Shown here: positions 1-7,762 of the stretch, one piece after another
Numbering within the stretch: position 1 is the first letter of the stretch
How the letters are laid out: the number at the start of each line of letters is the position of its first letter
DNA from: Candidatus Woesearchaeota archaeon
GTDB lineage: Archaea; Nanobdellota; Nanobdellia; Woesearchaeales; DSVV01
Direction of reading: 5' to 3'
NCBI GenBank assembly: GCA_016192995.1
Contig: JACPTB010000005.1
Location: 62,001-126,000, forward strand
DNA: 64,000 nucleotides
Notes under the pieces: generated by a model
What the model saw: only the letters and a program-made list of their open reading frames with translations
Database searches by the model: none
Told to the model about the DNA's origin: nothing
Position numbers and translations under genes: made by a program

Positions 1-934
1 TGATAGAACTGAGCAGCATTGAGATTTTTTCTTCTTGTTCTTTGCGGGAGATATTTGCTTGATCCAATATGAGTTTGTCAAAAATAATATTTACACCAAA
101 ACAGAAACTGGCAGCTGAATAATAATTTTGTTTTGCAAATGCATCTGAACTTTTATCAGATAAATTTAAAGCATCATTGTTGTTGGAAAGATTGGTATGT
201 TCCTCTAATTTGCTTCTTAATTCATTTGTTCGTCTGCATAAATCTTCTGCCAAGCTACGCATGGTTGCTGCATAATTTTCTTCGACGGTAATATTTTGAA
301 GAGGTTTGCTGTATTTCTTGCCGCTAAACTGATACATGGCTTCTTCCAACGTTAATACTTCAGCGACTTCAATACCATGCTCTTTTCCAAATTCAAGAAG
401 GTCAACCGTGATGTTATCTTCGGTGATATTTCTTTTTCCTTTAGGAATCAACACTTTAGATATGCCATACTGGCTAGCAGCTTGAATTTTCTCTTTCAAG
501 CCACCAACTGAGCCAATGACACCGCCAGAATTAATAGTTCCGGTCATTGCTATGTTTTCATTTAACGGTACATTATCCAATAGCGAGATAGTCAAAACAG
601 TCAATGAAGCTCCTGCGCTTGGCCCGCCAATAATTAAGCTATTGGCGTTTATTTGGTAAAAGAAATCTTTATCTGAGCAATCTATTTCAAGGAAATCACA
701 GGCAACATCTTTAGCAAAACGTGTTGAAAGCTGGGCATCAATTTTAGTTAAAGGATACGTATCAATGTAGGTTCTTCCACTTCCCTCTTTTATTTCAAGA
801 TAAAGGTCAGCAATACTTCCCGTCATATTGCCTCCTTCAGAAACAGCCAATAATTTCATATGCCCTTTCTGGGCAATAACAAAAGGGGTACCTAAGAGTA
901 TTATGATTAAGAATAGGAAGATTTTTTTTAACAT
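1..934 (-). CDS. Secreted Lon-like (S16) serine protease, C-terminus cut by window edge
   Basis: Reading leftward from the ATG at 934 gives at least 311 residues with no stop before the window edge. Residues 1-22 form a signal peptide or membrane anchor (MLKKIFLFLIIILLGTPFV). The S16 protease fold follows: GGPSAGAS around residue 104 carries the nucleophilic Ser, and GSVGGLKEKI about 40 residues later carries the Lys of the Ser-Lys dyad. There is no AAA+ ATPase domain, so this is an ATP-independent, extracytoplasmic Lon-like protein and not LonB. Archaeal proteins of this kind are annotated as S16 peptidases of unknown substrate. A helical region follows the protease domain. The family call is secure; the physiological role is unknown. 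Confidence 0.85.
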   Translation of the reverse strand, partial: MLKKIFLFLIIILLGTPFVIAQKGHMKLLAVSEGGNMTGSIADLYLEIKEGSGRTYIDTYPLTKIDAQLSTRFAKDVACDFLEIDCSDKDFFYQINANSLIIGGPSAGASLTVLTISLLDNVPLNENIAMTGTINSGGVIGSVGGLKEKIQAASQYGISKVLIPKGKRNITEDNITVDLLEFGKEHGIEVAEVLTLEEAMYQFSGKKYSKPLQNITVEENYAATMRSLAEDLCRRTNELRSKLEEHTNLSNNNDALNLSDKSSDAFAKQNYYSAASFCFGVNIIFDKLILDQANISRKEQEEKISMLLSSI

Positions 935-1431
935 ATAATGCAAGACAATCAAGTATTTTATAAGTTTTATTGTAAAATATAAAAAATCCCAAAGCAAAGC
1001 AATTGCTTGCCTTGCTAAGGGAAAGAGGTGTTAAGAGCAGGAATATAAAACCCTCGCAAGTGCATCTTTCGAGGCACTTGCGCGGGAAAAAGAGGTGATT
1101 ATAAGTGTGAGTAAGTATCCATAAAAAAGAGTCTCAACCGCCCCCAACTCTTTTCACACTAGGCTAGTAGATATAACTGATATATAAATGTTTCGGTCTA
1201 TTACTACTCACGTGTAGTTAATGATAAGTTTATTTATAATCTGCGAATAATTGAGCTATAAGCCGTAATGGGTGTGTTTTTGGCACTTTGGGGAACCTGT
1301 CAAGAACCACTGGTGATCGCTTCGCTAAACACCATTTAGTTTCAATAAAATTTCCATTTCTATAATAAGAACGAGTCGGGGGCTAAAAATAGATAGGGCT
1401 TTGGCTTAGAATTAAACAAAAAAAGAAATCA
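935..1431. other. Long intergenic stretch with nested inverted repeats; possible structured RNA
   Basis: No credible gene is seen in these 497 bases. Three inverted repeats lie close together: a palindrome AAGCAATTGCTT at 997-1008; a stem CGCAAGTGC/GCACTTGCG (1055-1063 with 1074-1082) extended by CCC/GGG to 1051-1086; and GTGTGA/TCACAC (1105-1110 with 1154-1159) enclosing AAAGAGT/ACTCTTT. The right part (1201-1431) shows no clear structure. This could be an untranslated RNA or the leader of the minus-strand protease. I could not match it to RNase P or SRP RNA. Confidence 0.4.
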
Positions 1432-1746
1432 TTATAATTGGTATTCTAATTTACGGGCAGCATCTTCAAAATCTCTTTCCGTTGCAGGAATTCCCATGCC
1501 TTCAATAATAGTTACAAGATTTGATTTTGGTATCCAATACAGTACATTATTATCTCTTGTGGATCTAATTCCTTGTGCTTCCATATCAACAAACAAGCCA
1601 TGTTTTTTTGCATAAGCTTTTATTTTACTTCCGTTATGTCCCGCGTACCAATCTAGATTCATTGCTCGTAACATTTCTGCAACTTGGTTTGATGTATATG
1701 CTACTTGTCCAATCTTAAGCATAAATTGATCTTGCATACTTGCCAT
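1432..1746 (-). CDS. Hypothetical protein, 104 aa
   Basis: A complete small soluble protein. The start ATG at 1746 follows a Shine-Dalgarno GGTGAA six bases upstream, supporting the call. No signal peptide, transmembrane segment or cysteine cluster is present. The middle contains a Trp-Tyr-Ala-Gly-His stretch and a basic helix (KIKAYAKKHGLF), and the C-terminus is acidic/helical, compatible with a small helical nucleic-acid-binding or regulatory protein, but I do not recognise the family. It sits between the Lon-like protease and the phosphohistidine-domain cluster, 96 bases downstream of the last cluster gene on the same strand, so it could be co-transcribed with it. No function assigned. 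Confidence 0.6.
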   Translation of the reverse strand: MASMQDQFMLKIGQVAYTSNQVAEMLRAMNLDWYAGHNGSKIKAYAKKHGLFVDMEAQGIRSTRDNNVLYWIPKSNLVTIIEGMGIPATERDFEDAARKLEYQL

Positions 1747-1842
1747 TTTTGATTCACCTTACATATAGTTATAACAACAAGTATTTAAATACTTCGGTTA
1801 TTTACTACTTCAAAGATACGATTAAAACCTCTAAACTTACCA

Positions 1843-3357
1843 TTAACTCTTTTTAACTATTTTTACAAAACCTTCATCAGCATTGACTTTAACCTTAAAA
1901 CCATCTTTAAGAAAATGTGTTGCAACATTTGTTCCAACCAAACAAGGAACTTGGAACTCCCGAGCAAGCACTAATGCATGACATAACAAACCACCTTCGT
2001 CAGTTACCACAGCGCCTGCTTTTCTGATCAAGGGAGTGTAATCTGCAGAGGTCATTTTAGCTACAAGAATATCACCTTTTTTGAAATGCTTGACATCATC
2101 TTTAACATAAGGATCAACAACAAGATGAACAACACCTTCAGCCATTCCTGAATAAGCAGGAGTTCCATATAATTTGTTATCTTTGAGTTTTTCAGGTTCA
2201 GGTTCAAGTTCTTTTATTTCATCCAACTTAAAGCCGGTGCAGATTTTTATTTTACCTTCATCCATCAGCCAGCCATGACCTTCTTTTCTGCTCTCTAAGA
2301 CCTGTCTGTTTAACAAGCCAAATTTCATGATGCCAACAATTTCCTTATAGGTTAATTGTAATAATTCATCATATGTTAACCCTAAATTAACTGCAACAGC
2401 TTGGAAAAGAGGATACACATAATAATGTATCATTGCATAAAGATCCACCCGGTAAGAACGTAAATAATTCCATTCTTGAACAAGCTTTATTTTTTCCAGC
2501 AGCGAAGGTGATATTTTTAAGGCTTTAACCAGCAGATTGTATTCTTGAAGCTGTTTGCTCATGTTCATTTTATGCTCTGCAAGACGCTGAGAAGGATTTT
2601 CTTTCAATGCATCTTTAATTTCCTTAACTATTTCATCAAATGAATATTCTTTAACTTGGAAAAGATAGGTGTTGATCCATGCATATTCTTCTTTATGCTG
2701 TTTGATAAGGCTCTGTAATTTCCTATATCTTTTAAGTGACGCAATAATAAGTTCATTGCGTTTGGTAAATTCTTTTTTTAATACATCATTTTCAGAAATC
2801 TGCTTTGCAATAGCAAGAATATCTAGTTCATGTTTTTTCCGCAGCGACTCTTTCATCGGAAACGTAAGCTGCTTCAAAACATGATCCACTGACAGATCTT
2901 TTCTTCGTTTTTTTAAATGTTTGCTAAGTTCTTCATTTATTTCAGATTCAAGTATCACTTCTAAAAATAAAGGAACATAAAAGAAGAATGTTGACTGATT
3001 ATATTCTTCCATAAACTCAATAAAAGCTTGGTTTACCTGATCACTAGATTTCCCTTTGGTAGTTAAGCCATGAAACGTTTTAGCTTTAGCAACTAAGTGT
3101 TTTGCAGTTTTAACATAGTTATTGCTCAATTCAGAAAGATAATGTTTATCAAGGGCAATTTTTTCTTTGAATTTAGATACTAATACATTAAATTCTTCTT
3201 CATCTAAAAATGACGCCCCACTCACCCGCTTATATCTTTTAAATCCAAACTCTAGATTAAGAAGCTTTCTTAAAGCATATTCACTCATACCAGATACAAT
3301 CGCATCCACTAATAAAACAGGATGATCGCCGCGTGTAATTGTCTTCTTCCAAGGCAT
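1843..3357 (-). CDS. Phosphohistidine (PEP-utilising mobile) domain protein, cluster member F
   Basis: 504 aa in two parts. Residues 1-385 are a helical, Lys-rich region with no recognised catalytic domain. Residues about 395-504 are the swivelling phosphohistidine domain of PEP synthase, PPDK and rifampin phosphotransferase: GTPAYSGMAEGVV, then GDILVAKMTSADYTPLIRKA, then TDEGGLLCHALVLAREF with the catalytic His near residue 460. The ATP-grasp and PEP/pyruvate TIM-barrel domains are absent. A motif shared by the paralogues, His-x3-Tyr-x-Trp near residue 225 (HKEEYAW), lies mid-protein. TATA-like TTTATATATG about 25 bases upstream of the ATG suggests its own leaderless transcript. It is the most divergent His site of the six (GLLCHAL instead of GITCHAA). 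Likely accepts phosphate from a separate ATP-grasp protein; the acceptor is unknown. Confidence 0.8.
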   Translation of the reverse strand: MPWKKTITRGDHPVLLVDAIVSGMSEYALRKLLNLEFGFKRYKRVSGASFLDEEEFNVLVSKFKEKIALDKHYLSELSNNYVKTAKHLVAKAKTFHGLTTKGKSSDQVNQAFIEFMEEYNQSTFFFYVPLFLEVILESEINEELSKHLKKRRKDLSVDHVLKQLTFPMKESLRKKHELDILAIAKQISENDVLKKEFTKRNELIIASLKRYRKLQSLIKQHKEEYAWINTYLFQVKEYSFDEIVKEIKDALKENPSQRLAEHKMNMSKQLQEYNLLVKALKISPSLLEKIKLVQEWNYLRSYRVDLYAMIHYYVYPLFQAVAVNLGLTYDELLQLTYKEIVGIMKFGLLNRQVLESRKEGHGWLMDEGKIKICTGFKLDEIKELEPEPEKLKDNKLYGTPAYSGMAEGVVHLVVDPYVKDDVKHFKKGDILVAKMTSADYTPLIRKAGAVVTDEGGLLCHALVLAREFQVPCLVGTNVATHFLKDGFKVKVNADEGFVKIVKKS

Positions 3358-3530
3358 AAAGCTAAGTAGCCCAAAACATATATAAATATTACTATGAACA
3401 AGTAGATACTAATATATGTATCAGTATATTAATCTAAGTATAAGTATAATGAAAATAGAGAAATAGTCATTATATATTACTAGGGGGCGGGCAGTATTAC
3501 TTGTAGTTCATAGGATAACTTGAAGGAGAG

Positions 3531-3619
3531 AAAAAAATAATATTGGCGCAAACGGCATGTATCATGCCGAGCTTTTACCGCAGTAAAAGCGGTTTGCCTG
3601 CCAATAATATTATTTTTTT
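3531..3619. repeat. Three-way-junction palindrome (89 bp)
   Basis: An outer AT-rich stem of 17 pairs (3531-3547 with 3600-3619, one 3-base bulge) is continued by GCAAAC/GTTTGC (3548-3553 with 3592-3597). It encloses two perfect hairpins: GGCATG-TAT-CATGCC (3554-3568) and GCTTTTAC-CGCA-GTAAAAGC (3571-3590). Transcribed on either strand it ends in a U-run, so it could act as a terminator between the ATP-grasp gene and cluster member F. No target-site duplication was found, so mobility is not shown. The rest of the 307-base gap holds no gene. Confidence 0.75.
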
Positions 3620-3664
3620 CGACAAGATAGAACAATAAATACTGCCCAAGGCATTAAGTAACTA

Positions 3665-4603
3665 TTATTTTAATGTAGTAATTGGTCTTGCCTGCAATAT
3701 ATGGACTCCGCCAGCAATAGCAAATTCAATATCAACAGGGTAACCATAGTGTTTTTCTATGTTTAAAGCAACTGTTCGTAATTCATCAAGTTCATCATCA
3801 TTAAGCTTTTGTTCAGCTCCAAAATCAATATCTTGTTTAATAGTCCCTTTACCACTATCAATATCTTTAGTGTACATCCAGGTTTGTTCTGAGATGTGTT
3901 TATCAATGATTTCTCCAGTTTTTTTAAGAATATACGTATCAGGTGTTAATTCTCCTCCAACTAATGCCTCACCCAAACCAAAACATACCTCAATAATCAT
4001 TTCATCTCTCTTGTTGTTGATAGGATTTGCCGTGAAAATAACTCCTGCCTTTTTAGCTGGAACCATTTTTTGCACAACAACAGCAATGAGAACTTTAGCA
4101 TGTTCAAATTTATTTCTCACTCGATAATAAATAGCGCGCGCTGTAAATAAGCTTGCAAAGCATTCTTTTACTGACCTTACAACATTTTCTTTGCCTTTAA
4201 TGTTCAAAAAAGTAGCTTGCTGACCGGCAAAACTCGCTTCAGGCAGATCTTCAGCAGTTGCGCTGCTTCGAACAGCAACCAACCCTTCACCAATCTTGCT
4301 ATACTCCTCGATAATTTGATGTTCAAGAAGATCAGAAAATTCAGATTCTTTGATCAATTGTTCGATTTCCTCGGATGCTTTCTGCAATGCTTCAGTATCT
4401 TCAACATCCAAAGCATCTAATTTCGCCATGATCTCTTTTTGAATTTCTGCGTGTTCAATAAAATGTTTATAAGCTGTAGCAGTTACAATAAATCCTTCAG
4501 GGATTGGAAATTTCTGAAACATCTCGCCAAGCTGGGCGCCTTTGCCGCCAACTAAAGCTATGTCATGCCTGCCAACTTCAGAAAAATGTTTAATGTTGCT
4601 CAT
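3665..4603 (-). CDS. Stand-alone ATP-grasp domain of PEP synthase/PPDK type
   Basis: 312 aa, equal to just the N-terminal nucleotide-binding domain (PF01326) of PEP synthase, PPDK or rifampin phosphotransferase. Visible are VGGKGAQLGEM at the start, PIPEGFIVTATAY, the phosphate-binding Arg in VAVRSSATAEDLPEASFAG (near residue 110), FTANPINN, EVCFGLGEALVGGELTPD, and the C-terminal DIEFA and ILQARPIT that bind metal and nucleotide. The protein ends right after the domain, so it has neither phosphohistidine nor PEP/pyruvate domains. In the family this domain transfers a phosphate from ATP to the His domain. Its start overlaps the HAD gene stop by 4 bases. The inference is that it serves in trans the six His-domain proteins encoded around it. 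Confidence 0.9.
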   Translation of the reverse strand: MSNIKHFSEVGRHDIALVGGKGAQLGEMFQKFPIPEGFIVTATAYKHFIEHAEIQKEIMAKLDALDVEDTEALQKASEEIEQLIKESEFSDLLEHQIIEEYSKIGEGLVAVRSSATAEDLPEASFAGQQATFLNIKGKENVVRSVKECFASLFTARAIYYRVRNKFEHAKVLIAVVVQKMVPAKKAGVIFTANPINNKRDEMIIEVCFGLGEALVGGELTPDTYILKKTGEIIDKHISEQTWMYTKDIDSGKGTIKQDIDFGAEQKLNDDELDELRTVALNIEKHYGYPVDIEFAIAGGVHILQARPITTLK

Positions 4604-5196
4604 ATATCAATACCTTTTGCTCGTAATTCCTGAATTAATTGGCTTTGATTTTTAAAGCATATGGTTTTCATCCCAAGAGAAGCTGGTGCAAGAAGATTTT
4701 TTTCTCCATCATCTATAAACAAAACCTCTTCTGGATGGACCTCCAGCAAGGAGATATATTTTTCAAAGAATTCTTTTTTTGTTTTTCGCAGTTTGAGGTG
4801 AAAAGAAGCTCTTCCATAATGAAACAAATTTCCTAAGTCAAACGTATAATAATTCCTTGTGAATTCTTCAGCTGCATTGTTGGTGGCAAAAACAACACGG
4901 TACTGCTTTTTTAATTTTAGAATAAGTTCAACTACATCATTTTGCAAGGTGCTGAAATGATGGCGTTTTTCCTGTACGGTTAAAGGATCCAGAGTGATGC
5001 CTAATTCTTTGAAAATTTTTTCAAAAGCAGTAAATTCTGAATAAGCATCTTCTTCAGCAGGATATAAGTATTTAACCAGTATTTTTTCTGTTTCTTCTAA
5101 TGGTTTATTTGCTTGTTTAGCTATCCATGGAAAAAATAAGGTATCGCCATTGTTAAGAACAACACCGCCAATATCAAACATAATCACTTTTATCAT
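4600..5196 (-). CDS. HAD-superfamily hydrolase (YihX-like)
   Basis: About 198 aa from the Met of MIKVIMFDIGGVV; an in-frame ATG at 5217 would add seven residues but homologues begin close to the MFD strand. HAD motifs are complete: nucleophile Asp in FDIGGVV, motif II Thr-Asn-Asn (FATNNAAEEF), motif III Lys in KLRKTKKEFF and motif IV LFIDDGEKN. The helical cap is of the subclass I type. As in YihX-type phosphatases the second motif I position is Gly, not Asp. The gene lies between the hexapeptide transferase (3' end at 5220) and the ATP-grasp gene (4-base overlap), so the three form a unit. A small-molecule phosphatase acting in the pathway of the cluster is likely; the substrate is unknown. 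Confidence 0.8.
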   Translation of the reverse strand: MIKVIMFDIGGVVLNNGDTLFFPWIAKQANKPLEETEKILVKYLYPAEEDAYSEFTAFEKIFKELGITLDPLTVQEKRHHFSTLQNDVVELILKLKKQYRVVFATNNAAEEFTRNYYTFDLGNLFHYGRASFHLKLRKTKKEFFEKYISLLEVHPEEVLFIDDGEKNLLAPASLGMKTICFKNQSQLIQELRAKGIDI

Positions 5197-5219
5197 AATA
5201 TTCGCCTGCTGAAGCATGC

Positions 5220-6359
5220 TTAATGATGAACTTCCTGCGCTTCGTATTTTAATTTAGCTATTTTCTTGACGCATTTTGCTGGATTGCCTTTCCATATTTC
5301 ATGAGCTGGAATTTCTCTCTGGATAAAAGAGTTTTCCTCAACAATAGTTCCTTCGCCAACCACCGTTCCTGCTCGGGCAAAAACACCTTTTTTTAGATGA
5401 GCGCCTTTTTTAATAATAGTTCTTCCAAAAATAGTTTGGCTGATAGTATATTCATGTTCATCTAAATACACATCATCTTCTAATTTAACACCATCTTCAA
5501 TAGTTATATAGTTAGTCATCAGATGATCTAAAACAACTCCTTTACCAATATAGACATTTTTTCCTATCTTTGCGCCCGCTAATTTCAAGAGAAATGTTTT
5601 CAATGAAGAATGATTCATTCTCCGCGCGAGTTCAACCAGAATTCCACTCCAAAATATAGCAAGCGGATTTCTTGCACGCCACCAGTCGTTACCAGCATTT
5701 AAATGCCTACCATGATATTGCATCTTAAAATACGTTTGTTGGTCATCATTTTTGAAAGCAGCTAGTTTCTGATAATACTCTTGATAATATTCTTCTGGAT
5801 TGCCTTTTGACATGTGAAAATATTTTTCTAAATCTTCTTTTGACATTTTCTGAAGAAGCTTAGCAGGATTGCCCATCCAGAGTTCGCCTTCTTTTATATT
5901 TTCAGTAAGCTCAGAGTTTGAAGTGAGAATAGCATTTTTGCCTATTTTTATTCCTGGATAAATAACTGAAACTCCCCCCACCAATGTCCGTTCACCAACA
6001 GTAACATTGCCTAATGTTAAGGTATTTCCTTTAAGGATATGGGATTTAATGGTAGTGCATCCGCCAATAATAGTCCCTTTATTAATATGGATTAATTCTG
6101 GAAAATAAGGATCAAAAGTAATATCATGAGGTATGCATGCATCATGCCCAATATCTAAGCCAGTTGTTCTAAGAAGTTTATTTTTTAATTCAAAAGGCAC
6201 AATCTTTTTTTGAATTGCAATAATCAATTTATTGTAGAATACTTGATACCATAACTTATTATGAAATTGCTGCGGATTATCCAAAGTAATAGTTATTTTT
6301 TGCTTTTTACCTTGTTGCAGTTGCTTAACAGCATTATTTATTTTTTCAAGATCCTGAAT
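5220..6359 (-). CDS. Double left-handed beta-helix (hexapeptide) acyltransferase
   Basis: About 380 aa with two hexapeptide-repeat domains. The first (residues about 75-175) runs ITFDPYFPELIHINKGTII, VTVGERTLVGGVSVI, IKIGKNAILTSNSEL and ends in GELWMGNPAKLL; the second (about 255-370) runs GAKIGKNVYIGKGVVLD to HEIWKGNPAKCVKKI. The GNPAK endings are typical of O-acetyltransferases of the NodL/maltose-acetyltransferase kind and of Pls/PosA-type proteins. A 70-residue linker separates the domains. Start choice is unusual: the GTG at 6368 lies inside the Shine-Dalgarno GGTGAT, there is no Met for a long way downstream, and an ATT at 6359 sits four bases after the Shine-Dalgarno. A TATA box at 6411-6420 gives this gene, the HAD gene and the ATP-grasp gene their own promoter. 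Confidence 0.8.
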   Translation of the reverse strand: MQDLEKINNAVKQLQQGKKQKITITLDNPQQFHNKLWYQVFYNKLIIAIQKKIVPFELKNKLLRTTGLDIGHDACIPHDITFDPYFPELIHINKGTIIGGCTTIKSHILKGNTLTLGNVTVGERTLVGGVSVIYPGIKIGKNAILTSNSELTENIKEGELWMGNPAKLLQKMSKEDLEKYFHMSKGNPEEYYQEYYQKLAAFKNDDQQTYFKMQYHGRHLNAGNDWWRARNPLAIFWSGILVELARRMNHSSLKTFLLKLAGAKIGKNVYIGKGVVLDHLMTNYITIEDGVKLEDDVYLDEHEYTISQTIFGRTIIKKGAHLKKGVFARAGTVVGEGTIVEENSFIQREIPAHEIWKGNPAKCVKKIAKLKYEAQEVHH

Positions 6360-6408
6360 AATGATCACCCCACTGCGTACACTATAGATTAGGGAAGATT
6401 ATACTATT

Positions 6409-6421
6409 AGTATTTATATAG
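6409..6421 (-). promoter_or_regulatory. TATA box for the transferase/HAD/ATP-grasp unit
   Basis: On the minus strand this reads TATATAAATA, about 50 bases before the presumed start of the hexapeptide transferase, which leaves room for a short leader with the GGTGAT ribosome-binding site. It lies in the 90-base gap after cluster member E. Confidence 0.5.
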
Positions 6422-6459
6422 TTATTGTAGGGAGGTAGACAAAAATAAAGATAAGAGAG

Positions 6460-7755
6460 TTATAATTTTTTAACTGTGCCTTTATTTGCATCCACTTCAA
6501 CCAAATCATTGTCTTTAAAGACTTTCGTTGCAGTCTTTGTACCAATGATACAGGGTTTTTTCATCTCCCGAGCAACAATTGCAGCATGACAGGTAATGCC
6601 GCCTTCATCAGTCACAAAAGCAGCAGCTCGATGCATTGCAGGCAAATAAGGTGGCATGGTCATGTGCGTAATCATAATATCTCCTTCCTTGACTTTATCA
6701 AGATCTTTCACTGATTGAACAATCTTTGCTTTGCCTTTTGCATAACCTTGATACGCAGCCATTCCTTTGATTATTGCAGTTTTGTTAATCTGATAATTAA
6801 GAATTGGTTTAGTAAAAATAACGTGATCATAATATTTTATTGCTGCATATTCTTCAGGAGCTTTAGTTAATTTTGGTTTAAATAAATCTTGGGGAAAATA
6901 GTATTTTATGCCTTCGATATTTAATTCTTTGGCAATTTCATCAAATAATGGCTGAGCTAAAAAAAATAATTCATAAACTGCATCAATACGCATTAATCTA
7001 AAATAAATTAATTCTTGAAGTTCTTTTACGAGTGGTTTTAACTCTGAAGGTATTTTTATTTTTTCTTTTTTTTGTTTTAGTTTATTAATTTTTTTAATTT
7101 TTAGTTGTTCTTGTAATTGTTTAATTTCTTCGAGAGTATATCCTTGCCTGAAAGCAAACCGTGATTTAATCCAGCTAAATCGTTTATGAATTTTGACAGG
7201 ATCAACACCTTTAACTAACCATTCTTCCATAACAGTATGGGCATTCTTTTTAGAAGGAAAACTTATGCTACTGATGAAATCATTGCTCTTTTGTTCATCC
7301 TTAAAAAATATACATGCTTTTTCTCGTATAAGTGGCTCATAATATTCCTCACAGCAATGAGTTACCCAAATATAAGCTGCTGTTCTTAGTAAAATTTCGT
7401 AAACAAAGCTATATTTTTTTTCAAGAGTTAGTTTTTCATTAATTATTTTTTTAAATTCTTTCTTTGATTTTTTATAATTAAGTTCACACTCTTTAACGAT
7501 GTTTGATATATTTTTTCGCTTCAGAAATTGTTCTGCAATTTTTCCTGCTTCTTTTCTCATTCCTTCATTGGTAAACCATATATTTTTTTCATAAATTACA
7601 GAAGGATATTCTCCCTTAATATCTATCTTAGTAAATGCTGCCCTAGTTGCAGCTTCAAGAAAAAGATATACTACATAAGGACTATCAAAACGTCGTTCTA
7701 ACCAAAAATCCCATCGCAGGGATGTTACTTTTTTGATTATTTGGTTTTTCTTCAT
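6460..7755 (-). CDS. Phosphohistidine domain protein, cluster member E
   Basis: 431 aa from the ATG at 7755; a TTG at 7770 would add five residues and overlap gene D. It is the shortest of the six paralogues. Residues 1-315 are a Lys-rich helical region with a Trp pair (LRWDFWLERRF) near the N-terminus and a long coiled stretch (about 205-235). The His domain occupies about 325-431: KGMAAYQGYAKGKAKIV, GDIMITHMTMPPYLPAMHRA, TDEGGITCHAAIVAREM with the catalytic His near residue 390. No ATP-grasp or TIM-barrel domain. The His-x3-Tyr-x-Trp motif of the other paralogues is not obvious; RKQGYTLEE-like sequence takes its place. It follows gene D by seven bases, so the two are co-transcribed and probably translationally coupled. 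The acceptor substrate is unknown. Confidence 0.8.
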   Translation of the reverse strand: MKKNQIIKKVTSLRWDFWLERRFDSPYVVYLFLEAATRAAFTKIDIKGEYPSVIYEKNIWFTNEGMRKEAGKIAEQFLKRKNISNIVKECELNYKKSKKEFKKIINEKLTLEKKYSFVYEILLRTAAYIWVTHCCEEYYEPLIREKACIFFKDEQKSNDFISSISFPSKKNAHTVMEEWLVKGVDPVKIHKRFSWIKSRFAFRQGYTLEEIKQLQEQLKIKKINKLKQKKEKIKIPSELKPLVKELQELIYFRLMRIDAVYELFFLAQPLFDEIAKELNIEGIKYYFPQDLFKPKLTKAPEEYAAIKYYDHVIFTKPILNYQINKTAIIKGMAAYQGYAKGKAKIVQSVKDLDKVKEGDIMITHMTMPPYLPAMHRAAAFVTDEGGITCHAAIVAREMKKPCIIGTKTATKVFKDNDLVEVDANKGTVKKL

Positions 7756-7762
7756 GTTTTTA

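Noticed and set aside
935-1431. RNase P or SRP RNA
   Set aside because: Conserved sequence blocks of these RNAs were not found.
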